This document shows, piece by piece, positions 62,316 to 64,000 of a stretch of DNA of 64,000 nucleotides; positions within the stretch are counted from its first letter, which is position 1, and every line of letters begins with the position of its first letter. Under the pieces are notes generated by a model. It was given only the letters and a program-made list of their open reading frames with translations, did no database searches and was not told the origin of the DNA. A program made the translations under genes and the position numbers. Origin of the DNA: Caulobacter sp. X (GTDB taxonomy: Bacteria > Pseudomonadota > Alphaproteobacteria > Caulobacterales > Caulobacteraceae); NCBI RefSeq assembly GCF_002742635.1, contig NZ_PEGF01000001.1, positions 310,001-374,000 of the forward strand. Reading direction: 5' to 3'.

Positions 62316-63860
62316 TTGCAACCGCTCAAGAAGATACTGATCGCCGGCGGCGGATCGGCCGGGTGGATGACGGCGGCGCTGTGCTCACGCCTGTTCCAGG
62401 GCCTCTACGAGATCGTCCTGATCGAGTCCGAGCAGATCGGCACGATCGGCGTCGGCGAAGCGACCATCCCCGCCATCAAGAAATTCAACGAGCTGCTGGG
62501 CCTCGACGAGGACGATTTCCTGCGCAAGACGCAGGGCTCGTTCAAGCTGGGCATCCAGTTCCGGAACTGGTGGCGCAAGGGCGAGAGCTACCTGCACGGT
62601 TTCGGCGTCATCGGCCAGGACCTCGGCTGGCTGCGCGCCCACCAGTACTGGCTGCGCATGCGCGAGCTGGGAAAGGCCCCTCCCTTCGATCACCTGGCGA
62701 TCAACAACGCCATGGCGCTGAGCGACAAGTTCATGCGCGCTCGGGCCGACATGAGCGAGTCGCCGATCGGCCACATCGCGCACGCCTTCCACTTCGACGC
62801 CGGCCTCTACGCCAAGCATCTGTCGACCTACGCCCAGGCGCGCGGCGTCAAGCGGCGCGAGGGCAAGATCGTCGACGTGACATTGCGCCCCGAGGACGGC
62901 TTCGTGCAGTCGGTCACGCTGGACGACGGCGAGACGATCACGGCCGACTTCTTCGTCGACTGTTCGGGTTTCCGGGGCCTGATCATCGAGCAGGCGCTGA
63001 AGACGGGCTACGAGGACTGGACGCACTGGCTGCCCTGCGACCGGGCCATCGCCGTGCCGTCCGAGCGCTCGGAGCACTTCACGCCCTATACGCGCTCGAC
63101 GGCGCACGACGCCGGCTGGCAGTGGCGCATTCCGCTGCAACACCGCACCGGCAACGGCCACGTCTACTGCAGCAAGTTCATCGACGACGATGAAGCCGAA
63201 CGCGTCCTGCTCTCCAACCTGGACGGCGCCCAGCGCGCCGATCCGCTGCGCATCCGGTTCACGACCGGCAAGCGCAGGAAGATCTGGAACAAAAACTGCG
63301 TGGCCGTGGGTCTGGCCGCCGGTTTCATGGAGCCGCTGGAGTCGACCAGCCTGCACCTGATCCAGTCCTCGGTGATCCGCATGGTTCGCCTATTGCCGGA
63401 CGCGAGCTTCGACCAGGCGACGATCGACGAATTCAACCGCCAGACGGACTTCGAATACGAGCGCGTCCGCGACTTCATCATCCTGCACTACAAGGCCACC
63501 GAGCGCGACGACACCGCCTTCTGGCGCCACTGCCGCGACATGGAGGTCCCCGCGACGCTACAGCGGAAGATGGACCTGTTCCGCGCCAACGGCCGGGTGT
63601 TCCGCGAGGACGACGAGCTCTTCACCGAGGAGAGCTGGATCCAGGTTTACCTGGGCCAGGGCGTGATCCCGCGCGGCTACGACCCGCTGGTCCGCGTCCA
63701 GTCGGACGAGGCCATCGCCCAGTATCTCCACAACATCGAGACGGTGATCGGCAAGTGCCTAGCCGTCATGCCCAGTCACGCCGAGTTCGTGGCCCGGGCC
63801 TGCGAGGCGCCGCCGCCGGCGGCGTTGCAGGCCGCCCCGCCGCTCGTTCCCACCCCCTGA
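62316..63860 (+). CDS. Tryptophan halogenase-family FAD-dependent protein (second copy)
   Basis: About 514 aa. FAD motif LIAGGGSAGWMTAAL at the N-terminus, GVGEATIPAIKKF, the lysine in GSFKLGIQF near residue 75 where flavin halogenases carry their catalytic lysine, and a complete WxWxIP motif in GWQWRIPLQHRTGNG. It is therefore closer to canonical halogenases than the copy at 12143. Further conserved segments are DCSGFRGLIIEQ and VGLAAGFMEPLESTSLHL. TTG start at 62316 with GGGAGG upstream; homology starts here. It follows the fourth TBDR. Substrate unknown. Confidence 0.87.
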   Translation: MQPLKKILIAGGGSAGWMTAALCSRLFQGLYEIVLIESEQIGTIGVGEATIPAIKKFNELLGLDEDDFLRKTQGSFKLGIQFRNWWRKGESYLHGFGVIGQDLGWLRAHQYWLRMRELGKAPPFDHLAINNAMALSDKFMRARADMSESPIGHIAHAFHFDAGLYAKHLSTYAQARGVKRREGKIVDVTLRPEDGFVQSVTLDDGETITADFFVDCSGFRGLIIEQALKTGYEDWTHWLPCDRAIAVPSERSEHFTPYTRSTAHDAGWQWRIPLQHRTGNGHVYCSKFIDDDEAERVLLSNLDGAQRADPLRIRFTTGKRRKIWNKNCVAVGLAAGFMEPLESTSLHLIQSSVIRMVRLLPDASFDQATIDEFNRQTDFEYERVRDFIILHYKATERDDTAFWRHCRDMEVPATLQRKMDLFRANGRVFREDDELFTEESWIQVYLGQGVIPRGYDPLVRVQSDEAIAQYLHNIETVIGKCLAVMPSHAEFVARACEAPPPAALQAAPPLVPTP

Positions 63861-63877
63861 TGGCACGGAGTAACGCC

Positions 63878-64000
63878 ATGACGACCGCCCAGCCTTCTTC
63901 CGCCTTGCGGATCCTGTGCCGGACTACCGCCGCCGTGGCGTTGCTTTCGTTCGCGCCGTTCGCGGGCGCCGTCGCCGAGGTCATGCCGACCAGGGACAGC
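63878..64000 (+). CDS. N-terminus of an exported protein (3' end outside window)
   Basis: Forty-one codons are visible, starting at an ATG with CGGAG eight bases upstream, 17 bp after the halogenase stop. An in-frame ATG at 63860 has no ribosome site. The sequence has a basic stretch and then a hydrophobic core (VALLSFAPFAGAVA), a typical signal peptide, so an exported enzyme of this TBDR operon is likely. Nothing of the mature part can be classified. Confidence 0.6.
   Translation, partial: MTTAQPSSALRILCRTTAAVALLSFAPFAGAVAEVMPTRDS

Noticed and set aside
59429..62329. 966-codon frame on the minus strand opposite the fourth TBDR
   Set aside because: Antisense shadow; the receptor on the + strand has plug, barrel and signal features.

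Overview
The window is high-GC DNA from an alphaproteobacterium that looks like Caulobacter or a close relative. This rests on four large TonB-dependent receptors (TBDRs), flavin halogenase and SapC genes next to them, hemicellulose enzymes, an IlvD/EDD sugar-acid dehydratase of the Caulobacter XylD type, and dense operons with overlapping stop/start codons. The genus is an inference. No tRNA, rRNA, CRISPR array, insertion sequence or phage gene was seen.

Region 1 (1-6346, + strand) is the end of a cobalamin operon: ABC uptake permease (cut by the window edge) and ATPase, then cobD, cobQ, cobT, cobS and a CX5R phosphatase-like gene. Every junction overlaps.

Region 2 (6484-34430) is a hemicellulose locus. 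It has two TBDRs and secreted enzymes for decorated xylan or arabinan: two esterases, a SASA-type acetylesterase, GH3, GH43, two GH51 and GH27. A sugar-acid dehydratase, a FadR-type regulator and a LacI-type regulator complete it. Related LacI-type palindromes lie before four transcription units, suggesting one regulon. The first TBDR operon also carries a flavin halogenase and is divergent from a SapC-cupin pair.

Region 3 (34634-43761) is an AdeRS-like two-component system divergent from an RND efflux operon (adaptor, pump, outer-membrane factor). An ECF sigma factor with no visible anti-sigma partner and a small secreted protein of unknown function follow.

Region 4 (43872-58041) is the most unusual part. 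It contains an organophosphate/phosphonate set: OPA-like transporter, GntR/UTRA regulator, Tat-exported phospholipase C, PhnZ-like HD oxygenase, phosphonoacetaldehyde hydrolase and a phosphonate-associated FAD oxidoreductase. The last two are the distal genes of a six-gene chain of overlapping or tightly abutted genes that begins with a sulfotransferase, an Asp/Asn beta-hydroxylase, a TPR-sulfotransferase and a second beta-hydroxylase, all downstream of a TBDR. Palindromes of the TGGTCTAGACCA type occur at the transporter, phospholipase and TBDR promoters, so one GntR regulator may control the whole set.

Region 5 (58157-64000, + strand) is a LacI regulator, a perfect 14-bp operator, a fourth TBDR, a second flavin halogenase and the start of another secreted protein. 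Each of the four TBDR genes is followed at once by a strong hairpin, which probably lowers expression of the downstream enzymes relative to the receptor.
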